NCBI RefSeq assembly: GCF_004123295.1
Contig: NZ_SDMK01000002.1
Span: 950,784-1,014,783, forward strand
DNA: 64,000 bases
Direction of reading: 5' to 3'
DNA from: Silvibacterium dinghuense
GTDB taxonomy: Bacteria; Acidobacteriota; Terriglobia; Terriglobales; Acidobacteriaceae
A program made the translations under genes and the position numbers. Each line of letters starts with the position of its first letter. The stretch's first letter is position 1. The notes beneath the pieces were generated by a model that was not told where the DNA came from, made no database searches, and saw only the letters and a program-made list of their open reading frames with translations. Below are positions 44,489 through 53,853 of the stretch, piece by piece.

Positions 44489-46939
44489 CTACTGGCAGGC
44501 CTCGCACGACTCCGGATTCTCAAGCGAGCAGGCAATCGCTGCGCTCGCAGTCACTGCAGGCGCCGGAGCAGCCGGCGCCGACACGCGGGCCGCGGCTCCC
44601 GGCACTGTCGTCTTGGCGATCTTCGTCGCCGGACGCGAACGCAGGTAGTAAGTCGTCTTCAGGCCCTTTTTCCACGCATACATATACATCGAAGAGAGGC
44701 GGCCGATGTTCGGCGACTCGGCAAAGAGGTTCAGTGACTGCGACTGATCGAGATACGCATTGCGCGCTGCGGCCATATCGATCAGCGAGCGCATCGGGAT
44801 CTCCCATACGGTGCGGTACAGCAGACGCACATCTTCGGGCAACTCTTCAATGCCCTGCACCGATCCTTCCGCCATCTTCAGCCGCACACGCATCTCCTCG
44901 TTCCACAGATTGCGCGCCTTCAGCTCGTCGATCAGGTAGCGGTTCACCTGCAGGAACTCGCCCGAGAGCGTCTCGCGCTTGAAGAGGTTCGAGATCTGCG
45001 GCTCGATGCACTCGTAGCAGCCAGCAATCGAGGCGATGGTTGCCGTCGGAGCGATGGCGATCAGCAGCGAGTTGCGCACGCCGCTCTTTGCAATCCGTGC
45101 CCGCAGCGCTTCCCAGCGAGCGAGATCGGCAGGCTGCACGCCCCACAGGTCGAACTGGAACTTGCCCTTGGCCATGCGCGTCTGCGCGAAGGTCTCATGC
45201 GGACCATACTTCTCGGCCAGCTCGCAGGTAGCTTCCATCGCCGCGTAGTAAATTTCTTCCTGGATGCGGGTCGAGAGCGCCTGCGCTTCAGGAGAATCGA
45301 AGGCCAGCCGCATCTGGAAGAAGACGTCCTGCAGGCCCATCAGGCCGAGACCCACCGGACGCCACTTCGCGTTGGAGCTTGCCGCTTCCTCGATCGGATA
45401 GTAGTTGATGTCGATCACGCGATCGAGCATCGGCACCGCAGTGTGCACGGTGCGCGCCAGCTTCTCGAAGTCGAAGCTCGGCCGTCCGTCGGCATCCCAG
45501 GTCACGTGCCGCCCAAGGTTGATCGAGCCCAGGTTGCACACCGCTGTCTGGTCGCTCGAGGTCACCTCGGTGATCTCGGTGCACAGGTTCGAGAGGTGCA
45601 CCACATTGCCCTGCTCGCCGGTCTGGTTGCACTTCAGGTTGGTCGCGTCCTTGAAGGTCATCCAGCCATTGCCGGTCTCGGCCAGCGTGCGCATCATGCG
45701 TGCATACAGGTCGCGAGCCTTGATCTGGCGGCGATAGAGCTTTTCCTCTTCGGCTTTCTCATAAGCAGCCTTGAAGTCATCACCATAAAGGTCGGGCAAC
45801 TGCGGCACGTCCTTCGGATCGAAGAGCGACCAGGTACCGTCGGCCTCCACGCGTTGCATGAAGAGGTCGGAGATCCAGTTGGCCAGATTCAGATTGTGGG
45901 TACGGCGCGCCACGTCGCCGGTGTTGTCTCGCAACTCGAGGAACTGCTCGATGTCCGCGTGCCACGGCTCCAGGTACACGCAGCATGCGCCCTTGCGCTT
46001 GCCACCCTGGTTGACCGCCGCCACGGAGCTGTCCAGCGTGCGCAGCCACGGCACGATGCCGTTTGAGAGGCCATTTGTCGCGCGGATCAACGATCCTTCG
46101 GAGCGCACACGGTGGAATGCGAGCCCGATACCGCCGGAGAACTTCGACAGCAGTGCAACATTCTTATAGGTGTCGTAGATGCTGTCGAGCGAGTCGAGCG
46201 GCGAATCGTGCAGATAGCACGAAGACATCTGCGCATGCTTGGTGCCCGAGTTGAAGAGCGTCGGCGAGGATGGCAGGTAGTCGAGCGACGCAATCAACCG
46301 ATAGAAGTTGATGGCCTCATTCGGCGACTGCGCCAGACCGCAGGCTACACGCAGAAAGAAGTGCTGCGGCGTCTCGATGATGCGGCGCGAAAGCGGATCG
46401 CGCAGAAGGTAGCGGTCGTAGACTGTGCGCAGGCCGAAGTATTCGAAGCGATCGGAGAAGCTGTCATCGATCGCGTCATTCAGCTTGCGGGCGTGGGTAT
46501 GCACGAACTCGGCCGTGGCGTTGCTGACCACACCTTCATGGTGCCCGTAGTTGATCGACTGCGAGAAGGAGTAGAGGTTGAAATTCGAAACCTCCTTCGT
46601 GATGGTCGCCAGCAGCAGGCGTGCCGCCAGCCGCGAATACTGCGGCTCTTCGGCGATCAGCGAAGCCGCCGTGTCGATCGAAATCTTGTCCAGCTCCTGC
46701 GTGGTCGCGCCATCATACAGGCCGCCGATCGTCTTCGAAGCCACGCGGATCGAATCCACATGCTGCAGCCCGTGAGCGCATCGCTGCACCGCACGCACGA
46801 TCTTGTTTACGTCCACCGGCTCGAGTGATCCATTGCGTTTGCGCACATGCATCACCGCCGTCTCTTCGGGCACGGGAAAACCCGGCGTCACATCGGAGAG
46901 GGTCGTCTGTACAGGAATGCGATCGGTAGTAGCGGCCAT
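44489..46939 (-). CDS. nrdA: Class Ia ribonucleotide reductase, large subunit
   Basis: Catalytic alpha subunit reducing ribonucleoside diphosphates. An N-terminal ATP-cone (about 28-115; VRKRNGSLEPVD) gives dATP inhibition. Active-site cysteines are visible in SSCYLHD, in SNLCTEI and in AVCNLGSINLG, and the radical-chain YY region lies near the C-terminus (TTYYLRS). The tail ends with a Cys pair (CEACQ) that accepts electrons from thioredoxin. 816 aa from ATG 46939, which has CCAGGAGA upstream; the open frame to 46984 is rejected. Confidence 0.96.
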   Translation of the reverse strand: MAATTDRIPVQTTLSDVTPGFPVPEETAVMHVRKRNGSLEPVDVNKIVRAVQRCAHGLQHVDSIRVASKTIGGLYDGATTQELDKISIDTAASLIAEEPQYSRLAARLLLATITKEVSNFNLYSFSQSINYGHHEGVVSNATAEFVHTHARKLNDAIDDSFSDRFEYFGLRTVYDRYLLRDPLSRRIIETPQHFFLRVACGLAQSPNEAINFYRLIASLDYLPSSPTLFNSGTKHAQMSSCYLHDSPLDSLDSIYDTYKNVALLSKFSGGIGLAFHRVRSEGSLIRATNGLSNGIVPWLRTLDSSVAAVNQGGKRKGACCVYLEPWHADIEQFLELRDNTGDVARRTHNLNLANWISDLFMQRVEADGTWSLFDPKDVPQLPDLYGDDFKAAYEKAEEEKLYRRQIKARDLYARMMRTLAETGNGWMTFKDATNLKCNQTGEQGNVVHLSNLCTEITEVTSSDQTAVCNLGSINLGRHVTWDADGRPSFDFEKLARTVHTAVPMLDRVIDINYYPIEEAASSNAKWRPVGLGLMGLQDVFFQMRLAFDSPEAQALSTRIQEEIYYAAMEATCELAEKYGPHETFAQTRMAKGKFQFDLWGVQPADLARWEALRARIAKSGVRNSLLIAIAPTATIASIAGCYECIEPQISNLFKRETLSGEFLQVNRYLIDELKARNLWNEEMRVRLKMAEGSVQGIEELPEDVRLLYRTVWEIPMRSLIDMAAARNAYLDQSQSLNLFAESPNIGRLSSMYMYAWKKGLKTTYYLRSRPATKIAKTTVPGAAARVSAPAAPAPAVTASAAIACSLENPESCEACQ

Positions 46940-46988
46940 CGGGAGAGTCTCCTGGGCCTCGGAAAGCATGCGAAGAAACAGCACCAGC

Positions 46989-47045
46989 CGCTCCGGGCGG
47001 AGCAGCGCCAGTTACCGTTACTTCGCCTCCCCTCGGAGGCGCGAA
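46989..47045 (-). promoter_or_regulatory. Hairpins between riboswitch and nrdA (expression platform)
   Basis: On the minus strand a CGCCTCC/GGAGGCG stem (about 47026-47041) and a GCTCC/GGAGC stem (about 46989-47002) follow the cobalamin aptamer. They are candidates for the switching terminator or anti-Shine-Dalgarno. No T-run is attached, so translational or Rho-dependent control is more likely. No gene lies in 46940-47339 besides the riboswitch and its promoter. Confidence 0.5.
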
Positions 47046-47053
47046 CGTATATT

Positions 47054-47220
47054 TCCGTTGGCAGGTCTTCGGACTATGCAGGTTCGAACCTACTTGCCAG
47101 ACTTCCCGAGGTCCGAACGGGACCCAGTGTCCTCGTGGCTTTCGTACCTGCTAACCGCTGCGGGGCAGTTCCGGAGTTTCACCGGATTCCCTTTTCATCC
47201 TCCTCATAGAAGGAACCATC
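47054..47220 (-). promoter_or_regulatory. Cobalamin riboswitch upstream of nrdAB
   Basis: The minus-strand sequence carries the AdoCbl aptamer signature in order: GGTTCC with AGGATGAAAAGGGAA, then CCGGTGAAACTCCGG, CTGCCCCGCAGCGGT, GAAAGCCACGAGGACACTGG (with the B12-box), and the closing GTCCGAAGACCTGCC. Length, order and spacing fit the class. B12 binding is expected to switch off the downstream gene, here B12-independent ribonucleotide reductase. Confidence 0.93.
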
Positions 47221-47231
47221 GGAATAAACCC

Positions 47232-47261
47232 ACTATAAGTTGAGTCGACAGCCACAAACAA
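47232..47261 (-). promoter_or_regulatory. Candidate nrdAB promoter
   Basis: TTGTTT (47256-47261) and TATAGT (47232-47237), 18 bp apart on the minus strand, put the transcript start near 47225, just ahead of the riboswitch. An imperfect inverted repeat, CACCCATTGTGG (47265-47276) against 47302-47313, lies immediately upstream. It does not resemble an NrdR box and may instead end esterase transcription. Confidence 0.5.
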
Positions 47262-47339
47262 GACCACCCATTGTGGATATTCTGCAAATCTCTGCAAAAC
47301 CCCACCATGGGTGACCGGTAGCCGCTCTCTATTAACGAA

Positions 47340-49049
47340 TCAGTAACGCCAGCTCTTTACATCCGCTCCTTCGGGCGCCGTTCTCAGCATGTGATCGACC
47401 ATCTGCGGAAGCACCCGCTGCGGCCAGTTCGCATTGTTTTCCTGCATCGTGTACTCGGCCGGACCGCCCGTATAGCAATGCGGCTCACCCGGCCCGTACT
47501 GAAACTGGGCGTCCGAGTGCGGATTGCGCGTCGCCTCGAGCGACTTCTGTAGATCATGCACCGCGTTGTTCAGGAAATAGGTGTCGCCGTCTCCGACCGC
47601 GAGGTGCAGCTTGCCCTCGAGCTTCGGTCCCAGCGTCGCCCAGTTCTTCTGCATATAGGCGTTCAGGTCGTAGTGCTCATGCCAGTACTCGACGACCTGC
47701 TTGTCGATCTCCCCCGTCAGCGGATCGATCACCTGTGCCGGGTAGCCATCTGCTCCCTGGGGTGAAAAGACCGCCTGCCAGATATTCCACTGCTCGGTGG
47801 AGCGCCCATGCGTGCCCAGCACATATTCGAAGCGGAACTCAGCATCGGTGTTCGCGATGATCGAGCCATCCGGCTTGCGATCAGCCGCTATCGGAATCTC
47901 GCCGAAGTCGCCCTTGCGGACAAAGGCATTCGCATCGTTGTAGAGATCGATGTTCTGATAGCCGTGGAAGTCCACCGGGTCAGGGCACGCTGCCCAGGTT
48001 CCGTTGTACATATCCGGATAGAAGACTTGCGTCGCCAAAGCTTCCCAGCCGCCGGTCGAGCCGCCGAAGGTAGCGCGCGCCCATCCCTGCCCAAGGCCGC
48101 GATACTTCTTCTCGATAAACGGGATCAGCTCCTCGTTGATCGCCGAGCCGTAAGGGCCCACATTCGCCGAGTCCACCACGTACGAGTCGTCATAGTATGG
48201 GTTCGCGTTCTGCACGTAGATCATGATCACGCGCGGCAGCCGACCCGAGGTCCAGTCCTGATAAAAGCGGTAGCCCGCGCTTCCACGGCGCGGACCGCCC
48301 TTTGCCTTCGGGTCAGGAGGCGTCGTCACCCACGGCAGCGGCCCGAAGCCCGCATGGTAGTGATCCTGATAGACAACCAGCGGATAGTGCGCATCCGGAT
48401 GCTCGTCGAAGCCATCGGGCAGCAGCACCCATGCGCCCAGGTAGACGTCGCGTCCCCAGAATTTACTCAGCTTTTCACTGCGGAATCGCTCGTACTTCAG
48501 CCACTTCGCGCCAGGATCCTTTGCTGCCATCACCGCCGGATCTTCGTCCGTGCCCTCGATGGGAGGAATCACCTTGTCCAGCGTCAGCTTCAGCACAGTC
48601 TTCGACTTCGGATCAAAATGCACCTTCACCGGCGCGTCGTAAGGATTGCCTGGCTTGTGATTCCAGTGTTGTCCTTCGCCCTTGTCCGGCGGCAGCCAGA
48701 GCGTCTTGCCATTTTCGAGGTGAAACTCTTCGTAGACGTTGAAGACGGCCTGCACCGTGTAATCGCCCGCGTCCAGATCGTTCAGCGTCTTGCGCGGATA
48801 GCCGACGGTCGCCGCATCCACCACGATCGGCTTCGCCGGGTCCTGGTTGACCACATCCACGCCGAATCCCTGCGAGGAAAGATAGTTCTCCTCCAGCTGA
48901 TCACGCGGCTCCGACTCCGTGTTCTTCGAGAAGACCAGGACCAGGTGCCCGTTCAAAGGCTTCGAAGCCGGAATCGAAACCTCAATCCGCTGCGCATGCG
49001 CACAGACGCACGTAAGGACAGCAACTGCCGCAATTGCCAGACGATGCAT
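47340..49049 (-). CDS. Secreted esterase-family hydrolase
   Basis: 569-aa exported alpha/beta hydrolase. From ATG 49049 (AGGAGA upstream) a signal peptide ends at CAHAQ. A beta-rich N-terminal region (to about 150) precedes the hydrolase, whose nucleophile is Ser in FGGSTGGWEA. The late His in PHCYTGG may be catalytic. The organisation is like the esterase-D/enterochelin-esterase branch. Substrate unknown. The frame open to 49466 runs into the next gene and is not used. Confidence 0.78.
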   Translation of the reverse strand: MHRLAIAAVAVLTCVCAHAQRIEVSIPASKPLNGHLVLVFSKNTESEPRDQLEENYLSSQGFGVDVVNQDPAKPIVVDAATVGYPRKTLNDLDAGDYTVQAVFNVYEEFHLENGKTLWLPPDKGEGQHWNHKPGNPYDAPVKVHFDPKSKTVLKLTLDKVIPPIEGTDEDPAVMAAKDPGAKWLKYERFRSEKLSKFWGRDVYLGAWVLLPDGFDEHPDAHYPLVVYQDHYHAGFGPLPWVTTPPDPKAKGGPRRGSAGYRFYQDWTSGRLPRVIMIYVQNANPYYDDSYVVDSANVGPYGSAINEELIPFIEKKYRGLGQGWARATFGGSTGGWEALATQVFYPDMYNGTWAACPDPVDFHGYQNIDLYNDANAFVRKGDFGEIPIAADRKPDGSIIANTDAEFRFEYVLGTHGRSTEQWNIWQAVFSPQGADGYPAQVIDPLTGEIDKQVVEYWHEHYDLNAYMQKNWATLGPKLEGKLHLAVGDGDTYFLNNAVHDLQKSLEATRNPHSDAQFQYGPGEPHCYTGGPAEYTMQENNANWPQRVLPQMVDHMLRTAPEGADVKSWRY

Positions 49050-49141
49050 ATCTCTCCTGAAAACAGAAAATCCGTGGACGAAGAATAGCAGCCCGCACGC
49101 AGGCTGCTCCTCTGTTTTCTGTCTCCGGGAAAAGTCGCCAC

Positions 49142-50128
49142 CTATACGGTGCAAACGATGCGCGGCTTGGCCGAAGCGCTCCATGCCTCGGCGATCTCTG
49201 CAAGCGGCATGGTCTTTGTCGCGATCGATAGCCCTGCCGGCTTTACCGCAGCCAATACCTGCCCGATCACCTCCAGCAGCTTCACCATGGGCACACTCTT
49301 CACGCCGCTGCCCATCAGCTGGATCGCCGAAGAGCGTAGCGCCTCGCCCGGCAGATCTACATTTCTCTCGCCTGCCGCCGAACCGACATGCACGAACCGC
49401 ACCGGATGCGCCTCTTCGACTGCCCTGGCGATCGCCGTGATGACCGCTTTCGCGCTCTCGCCCCACAGGTAGTCGACGACCACGTCGATGCCCCGCCCAA
49501 ACTCCTCGATCAATGCCGACTCAAACGCCTGCGCGCCATTCGGATGGTCCGCACCCACGCGAAACGGGATTACCTTGTCCACGCCAAGCGAAAGTAGCTC
49601 CTCGAGTTCGCGCTCATTCCGCCCCGTGCCAATCACACGCGCCGCGCCGAGGTGCTTCGCGATCTGCACCGCCAGCCTTCCCGCCGTGCTGGTGGCGCCG
49701 TGCACCAGCACCGTCTCACCGCGCACCAGCCGCGCCCGCTCCACCAGCGCCGCCCAGCCGGACATGCCGGGATTCACAATTGCAGCCGCCGTCACGTCGT
49801 CCACCTCGTCCGGCACAGCAATGCATTGCCGGCTCCGCACCAGCGTTTTCTCGGCCAGCGCGCCATAAGGAGCCTCCGGCAGGACAAAGTACACGCGCCT
49901 GCCGTCGGCTGTCCGGCCCACACCGTCGGCTCCAGCCACGACCGGAAAAACTCTGCCTGAGCTGTAATGCTTGCCAGTTGAACGCAATTTGCTGAACGGG
50001 CTCAGCGCAGACGCGCTCACCCGCACCAGCTCCATGCCTTCTGCGGCTGCCGCCGCCTCAAGACCTGCCTCATCGAACTCTCCATACACCGGGGAAGCTC
50101 CTACCTCATGCACAATCGCTGCTTTCAT
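49142..50128 (-). CDS. MDR-family NAD(P)-dependent oxidoreductase
   Basis: Medium-chain dehydrogenase/reductase of the quinone-oxidoreductase branch, lacking the zinc Cys set. The NADPH site lies at VLVHGATSTAGRLAVQIAKHLG (about 150-170). 328 aa from ATG 50128 with GGGAGA upstream. The divergent TetR gene and the paired operator between them indicate it is the regulator's target; it may detoxify a quinone or reactive carbonyl. Confidence 0.87.
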   Translation of the reverse strand: MKAAIVHEVGASPVYGEFDEAGLEAAAAAEGMELVRVSASALSPFSKLRSTGKHYSSGRVFPVVAGADGVGRTADGRRVYFVLPEAPYGALAEKTLVRSRQCIAVPDEVDDVTAAAIVNPGMSGWAALVERARLVRGETVLVHGATSTAGRLAVQIAKHLGAARVIGTGRNERELEELLSLGVDKVIPFRVGADHPNGAQAFESALIEEFGRGIDVVVDYLWGESAKAVITAIARAVEEAHPVRFVHVGSAAGERNVDLPGEALRSSAIQLMGSGVKSVPMVKLLEVIGQVLAAVKPAGLSIATKTMPLAEIAEAWSASAKPRIVCTV

Positions 50129-50162
50129 CGTCCACTCTCCCTTCGTTCTCAAATCCTGCCTA

Positions 50163-50197
50163 TCTAACAACGTTAGATTTATTTGAACAACGTTAGA
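50163..50197. promoter_or_regulatory. Tandem TetR-type operator
   Basis: A perfect palindrome TCTAAC-AAC-GTTAGA (50163-50177) is repeated 20 bp on as TTGAAC-AAC-GTTAGA (50183-50197), with ACAACGTTAGATT identical in both. It sits between the divergent oxidoreductase and TetR genes, two helical turns apart, as for paired repressor dimers. Confidence 0.8.
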
Positions 50198-50228
50198 TTC
50201 AGAAAGTCAATCCTGCTACTCTGGACTC

Positions 50229-50861
50229 GTGAAGGTAAATCGGGACATGGTGGTCCGCGCGGCGCTCAAGCTGCTGAACGAGGTGGGGCTTGAGCAGCTC
50301 ACGCTGCGCCTCCTCGGCCGCGAGTTGAAGGTGCAGGCGGCGTCCATCTACTGGCACTTCGCCAGCAAAGAGGCGCTTCTCGACGAGATGGCGACGCTCG
50401 TACTCGCAGAAGGCGCTTCGCAACTCATTCCCGCTCGCAACACTTCAGACTGGACAGCCTGGGCCGTTGCTTTCGGCACTGGGCTGCGTAAGGTGCTACT
50501 CGGCTACCGCGATGGCGCAAGGATGATCGCCGGCACGCGCCTCACCAATACCGAGTACATGAAGACGCCGGAGCGCATGGCCGCCCGTCTCGTCGAAAGC
50601 GGCTTCACCGTGCGCGAGGCCGTGGTGCTGCTGAGCACTGTCTATAACTACACGCTGAACTTCGTCATGGAAGAGCAGGCTGTCTTTCCCCAGCCCGGCG
50701 TGCGATCTCCGCAGTACGACATTGCGTCCCGCAATGCGCGTCTCGATCCGGTAGAGTTCCCGCTTATGCGGCAAAGCGGCGCGATTCTCTTTGACCGCTT
50801 CGATCGCAGGTATAAGGAGGGACTCGATCTGATTGTGCGCGGAGCTGCTTCGCAGCACTGA
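50229..50861 (+). CDS. TetR-family repressor
   Basis: 210-aa regulator. The N-terminal HTH (about 5-50) reads MVVRAALKLLNEVGLEQLTLRL then LKVQAASIYWHFASKEAL, close to the tetracycline-repressor subgroup (TetR class with a C-terminal TetR_C_1 domain). The ligand domain covers residues 60-205. Start is GTG 50229. It diverges from the oxidoreductase at 50128, with a tandem palindrome in the gap, so it likely represses both genes. Inducer unknown. Confidence 0.92.
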   Translation: MKVNRDMVVRAALKLLNEVGLEQLTLRLLGRELKVQAASIYWHFASKEALLDEMATLVLAEGASQLIPARNTSDWTAWAVAFGTGLRKVLLGYRDGARMIAGTRLTNTEYMKTPERMAARLVESGFTVREAVVLLSTVYNYTLNFVMEEQAVFPQPGVRSPQYDIASRNARLDPVEFPLMRQSGAILFDRFDRRYKEGLDLIVRGAASQH

Positions 50862-50931
50862 TCTGCCGTGCCACATGGGAGGCCGTGCTTTTTTGCCGCA
50901 TGAAATCTGTATAGACGACTAGAATGGCCCC

Positions 50932-52611
50932 ATGGATCGCCGCACCCTGCTCTCCCTTTCCGCCAAAGCCGGACTGCTTTCGGCGCTGCCGTCTTTCGGG
51001 ACCTCAGTGCTCTTCGCCCACCCTCTTCCTGCCTTCGCTCATGAGGGAGTGGCTCTCGCACATCCCACACCCGATCAGGTTCGCTGGGAAGACCTGGAAA
51101 TTGGCATGTTCGTCCATTTCAGCAACGAGACCTATCTCAACGGCCGCCCACACGACTTCTCGGTTCCGCCTTCTGAGGTGAATCCGGTCGATCTCGACAC
51201 CGACCAGTGGGCTCGCACTGCGGTCGCGCTCGGTGCGAAGTACATCGTCTTTGTCGCCAAGCATCAGTATGGTTTTTGCAGCTGGCAGACCGAGACCACC
51301 GACTTCAGCCTGAAGAGCTCGCCCTGGAAGAACGGCAAGGGCGACATCATGCAGATGCTGCGCGCCTCCTGCGACAAGTACCAACTCGGTCTCGGCGTCT
51401 ATCTTTCTCCGCGTGACGACCACTTTGGTGCGGCCACCGGCGGCATCTGCAAGACACCCGAGGAACAGGCGAAGTACAACGCGATCTACCGCGCACAGCT
51501 CACCGAGCTTGTCACCCGCTACGGTCCGCTGGTCGAAATCTGGTTCGACGGCGCTACGGCCACGCCGGTCGGCGACATCCTAAGCAAGTATCAGCCGCAT
51601 GCCTCGATCTTTCAGGGCCCGGCAGCCACCATCCGCTGGGTCGGTAATGAGGACGGCTTCGCACCCTATCCCTGCTGGAACGGTGTCGATCGTGAAGCCT
51701 CCGCGGCCGGCACCGCGACAGCGCTCGACAGCGATCCGAATGGCAACCGCTGGCTGCCCAGCGAGGTCGATGTATCGATCCGCCGCCCGGACTGGTTCTG
51801 GACACCGGACAACGAGAATAAGGTTCTGAGTGTCGACCAGCTGCTTTCGATCTACTACCGATCGGTGGGACGCGGAGCGCAGCTGCTGCTGAACATTCCA
51901 CCCAATCCCTCCGGCCTGCTGGCAGCGCCCGATGTGGCCGCAGCCACGGCCTTCGGCGCAGAGATCAAGCGCCGCTTCGCCAGTCCAATTGCCGCCACTT
52001 CCGGCAAAGGCGCACAGGTCACGCTCAAGCTTGCGAGTTCCACGCGCATCGACACAGTGATTCTGCAGGAAGCGATTGAAGACGGCGAGCGGGTTCGCGC
52101 CTACACGCTTGAAGGACGCGTGAACGGCAGCTGGACGCCTCTCGGCGAAGGTTCGGCCATCGGGCATAAGCGCATTCAGCCGGTTGGGCCTGCAGTCGTT
52201 GATGCCGTGCGTATCACCGTCACGAAAGCGGCGGCCGCCCCTGTGCTCCGCACACTCGCGGTCTACGACACGGGTGTGGCTCCTCCGTCGGACTGGAGTG
52301 CAGCCTCGGCACTTTGGTCGCACAACCTTATTGGCGACTGGAAGGATGGGCGCTTCTCACTCGACCTGCACAAGTATGTGAATGAAGCCGCGCAGTACCA
52401 GCTGCGGCTCGTCCCCGCCGAAGGCACGATCACCGAGATCAAGGACATCTCGCTCATTCTCGACGGCGCATCGCAGCCCAAACTGCTCAAGCATGTGCCC
52501 GGCCATCCGGATGAGCTGATCATCGACGTGACCGGCCTCGGCGACACCGGAACCATCTCCGGCACCGTCATTGGAGCCACTCGCGGACAGGCGCTGCTGC
52601 AGAAGCTCTAA
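50932..52611 (+). CDS. GH29 alpha-L-fucosidase, probably Tat-exported
   Basis: Exo-glycosidase of family GH29 releasing alpha-L-fucose. The (beta/alpha)8 domain (about 45-350) includes the family opening MFVHFSNETY, HQYGFCSW and LLLNIPPNP near its end. The nucleophile is D206 in EIWFDGA. A discoidin-like beta domain (about 360-450) and a further C-terminal beta part follow. The leader MDRRTLLSLSAKAGLL has an RR motif compatible with Tat. 559 aa. Monocistronic, ended by a strong terminator. Confidence 0.92.
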   Translation: MDRRTLLSLSAKAGLLSALPSFGTSVLFAHPLPAFAHEGVALAHPTPDQVRWEDLEIGMFVHFSNETYLNGRPHDFSVPPSEVNPVDLDTDQWARTAVALGAKYIVFVAKHQYGFCSWQTETTDFSLKSSPWKNGKGDIMQMLRASCDKYQLGLGVYLSPRDDHFGAATGGICKTPEEQAKYNAIYRAQLTELVTRYGPLVEIWFDGATATPVGDILSKYQPHASIFQGPAATIRWVGNEDGFAPYPCWNGVDREASAAGTATALDSDPNGNRWLPSEVDVSIRRPDWFWTPDNENKVLSVDQLLSIYYRSVGRGAQLLLNIPPNPSGLLAAPDVAAATAFGAEIKRRFASPIAATSGKGAQVTLKLASSTRIDTVILQEAIEDGERVRAYTLEGRVNGSWTPLGEGSAIGHKRIQPVGPAVVDAVRITVTKAAAAPVLRTLAVYDTGVAPPSDWSAASALWSHNLIGDWKDGRFSLDLHKYVNEAAQYQLRLVPAEGTITEIKDISLILDGASQPKLLKHVPGHPDELIIDVTGLGDTGTISGTVIGATRGQALLQKL

Positions 52612-52624
52612 ACCTTCAGCACAA

Positions 52625-52666
52625 ACAAAACAGCCGCCGGCTCGCGGAAGCCGGCGGCTGTTTTGT
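52625..52666. terminator. Bidirectional intrinsic terminator
   Basis: A 17-bp perfect stem (52625-52641 with 52650-52666), whose base is ACAAAACAG/CTGTTTTGT, gives a T-run on both strands. It serves the fucosidase (plus) and the alcohol dehydrogenase (minus) that converge on it. Confidence 0.93.
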
Positions 52667-52682
52667 CTCTATAGAAAAACGT

Positions 52683-53714
52683 CTACGCTCCGGTTTCGAG
52701 CACCACGCGGAAGCGCGCCTTGCCGCTCTCCATACGGGCAAAGGCATCGGCAGCCTGGTCCAGCGAGTACTTTTCAATCAACGGCTTCACGCCGGTCAGC
52801 GAGCTGAACTTCAGCGTGTCCTCGGAGTCGATGGAGGTGCCGCTCGGCCAGCCGGCCACCGACTGCTTGGCCAGGATCAGCGGTACTACCGGCACCTGCA
52901 GCGGCTCCGGAGGCACGCCCACCACGACGAACTTTCCGTTATAGCCAAGACCGCCAAGCGCAGCCGTCATGGCACCGGCATCAGTCACCGTCGCCAGGAT
53001 GGTCTTCGCTCCACCCAGCTTCTTCAGCTCAGCAGCCACGTCCTGCGCGGTCGAATCGATGTAGTGGTGCGCGCCCAGCTCCTTCGCAAACAAGGCCTTG
53101 TCCGCGCCTCGCGCAATGGCCACCGTCTCATAGCCCATCTTCGCCGCGTACTGCACGCCCAGGTGCCCGAGGCCGCCCATGCCGAGAATTGCCACCACGT
53201 CCGGCGGACGCGCTCCGCTGTTGCGCAGCGCATTGAAGGTAGTGATACCTGCGCAGAGCAGCGGTCCGGCCTCGGCCGAGTTCAGCGACTCCGGCACCGC
53301 AGCCAAGGCCTCTTCAGGCGCCGTTACATAATCGGCCCACCCGCCGTCATAGGTGATACCGGGGATGCTGGCGCGAATACAACAGACGAAATCGCCCCGC
53401 CGGCAAGGCTCGCAGGTGCCGCAATGGCCGCCGTACCAGCCCAGACCAACACGCTGTCCGACCTTGAACTCCGTCACACCGTCACCGATCGCCTCCACGC
53501 GGCCGACAACTTCATGTCCCGGCACACGCGGATATTGAATGCCGGGGAAGATCCCGTACTTGGTGATCGAATCGCTGTGGCACACACCGCAGGCTTCCAC
53601 GCGCACCAACACGTGCCCTGCCGCAGGATTGCTCACCTCGCGGATCACCACCTCGATGGCACCGCCCGCGCTGACCACCTGCGCAAACCGGCCTTTTCTC
53701 GTCTCTGCCGCCAT
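52683..53714 (-). CDS. Zinc-dependent alcohol dehydrogenase (AdhP-like)
   Basis: Zinc MDR alcohol dehydrogenase. The catalytic zinc ligands are Cys in EACGVCHSD and His in VPGHEVVGRVE; the structural zinc has the four-Cys set in HCGTCEPCRRGDFVCC. The Rossmann motif is VAILGMGGLGHLGVQYA. 343 aa from ATG 53714 with GGAGGAAA upstream. NAD(P) preference is unclear. Broad-substrate alcohol or aldehyde conversion is likely. Confidence 0.93.
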   Translation of the reverse strand: MAAETRKGRFAQVVSAGGAIEVVIREVSNPAAGHVLVRVEACGVCHSDSITKYGIFPGIQYPRVPGHEVVGRVEAIGDGVTEFKVGQRVGLGWYGGHCGTCEPCRRGDFVCCIRASIPGITYDGGWADYVTAPEEALAAVPESLNSAEAGPLLCAGITTFNALRNSGARPPDVVAILGMGGLGHLGVQYAAKMGYETVAIARGADKALFAKELGAHHYIDSTAQDVAAELKKLGGAKTILATVTDAGAMTAALGGLGYNGKFVVVGVPPEPLQVPVVPLILAKQSVAGWPSGTSIDSEDTLKFSSLTGVKPLIEKYSLDQAADAFARMESGKARFRVVLETGA

Positions 53715-53853
53715 GGCGTTTTCCTCCGTTCGTATACTTTTCGTCTGGATCAAAGCTGCCCCACTATCATCCACAGAACGCGGTCATCCCGCCATCACCA
53801 GCGTGTGATTTTACGGTAGCTCTCTCTTAGGTTGCCATGCGAAGCTTAAGACC

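Noticed and set aside
47265-47313. Possible NrdR boxes upstream of nrdA
   Set aside because: The inverted repeat CACCCATTGTGG does not fit the NrdR box consensus and spacing.
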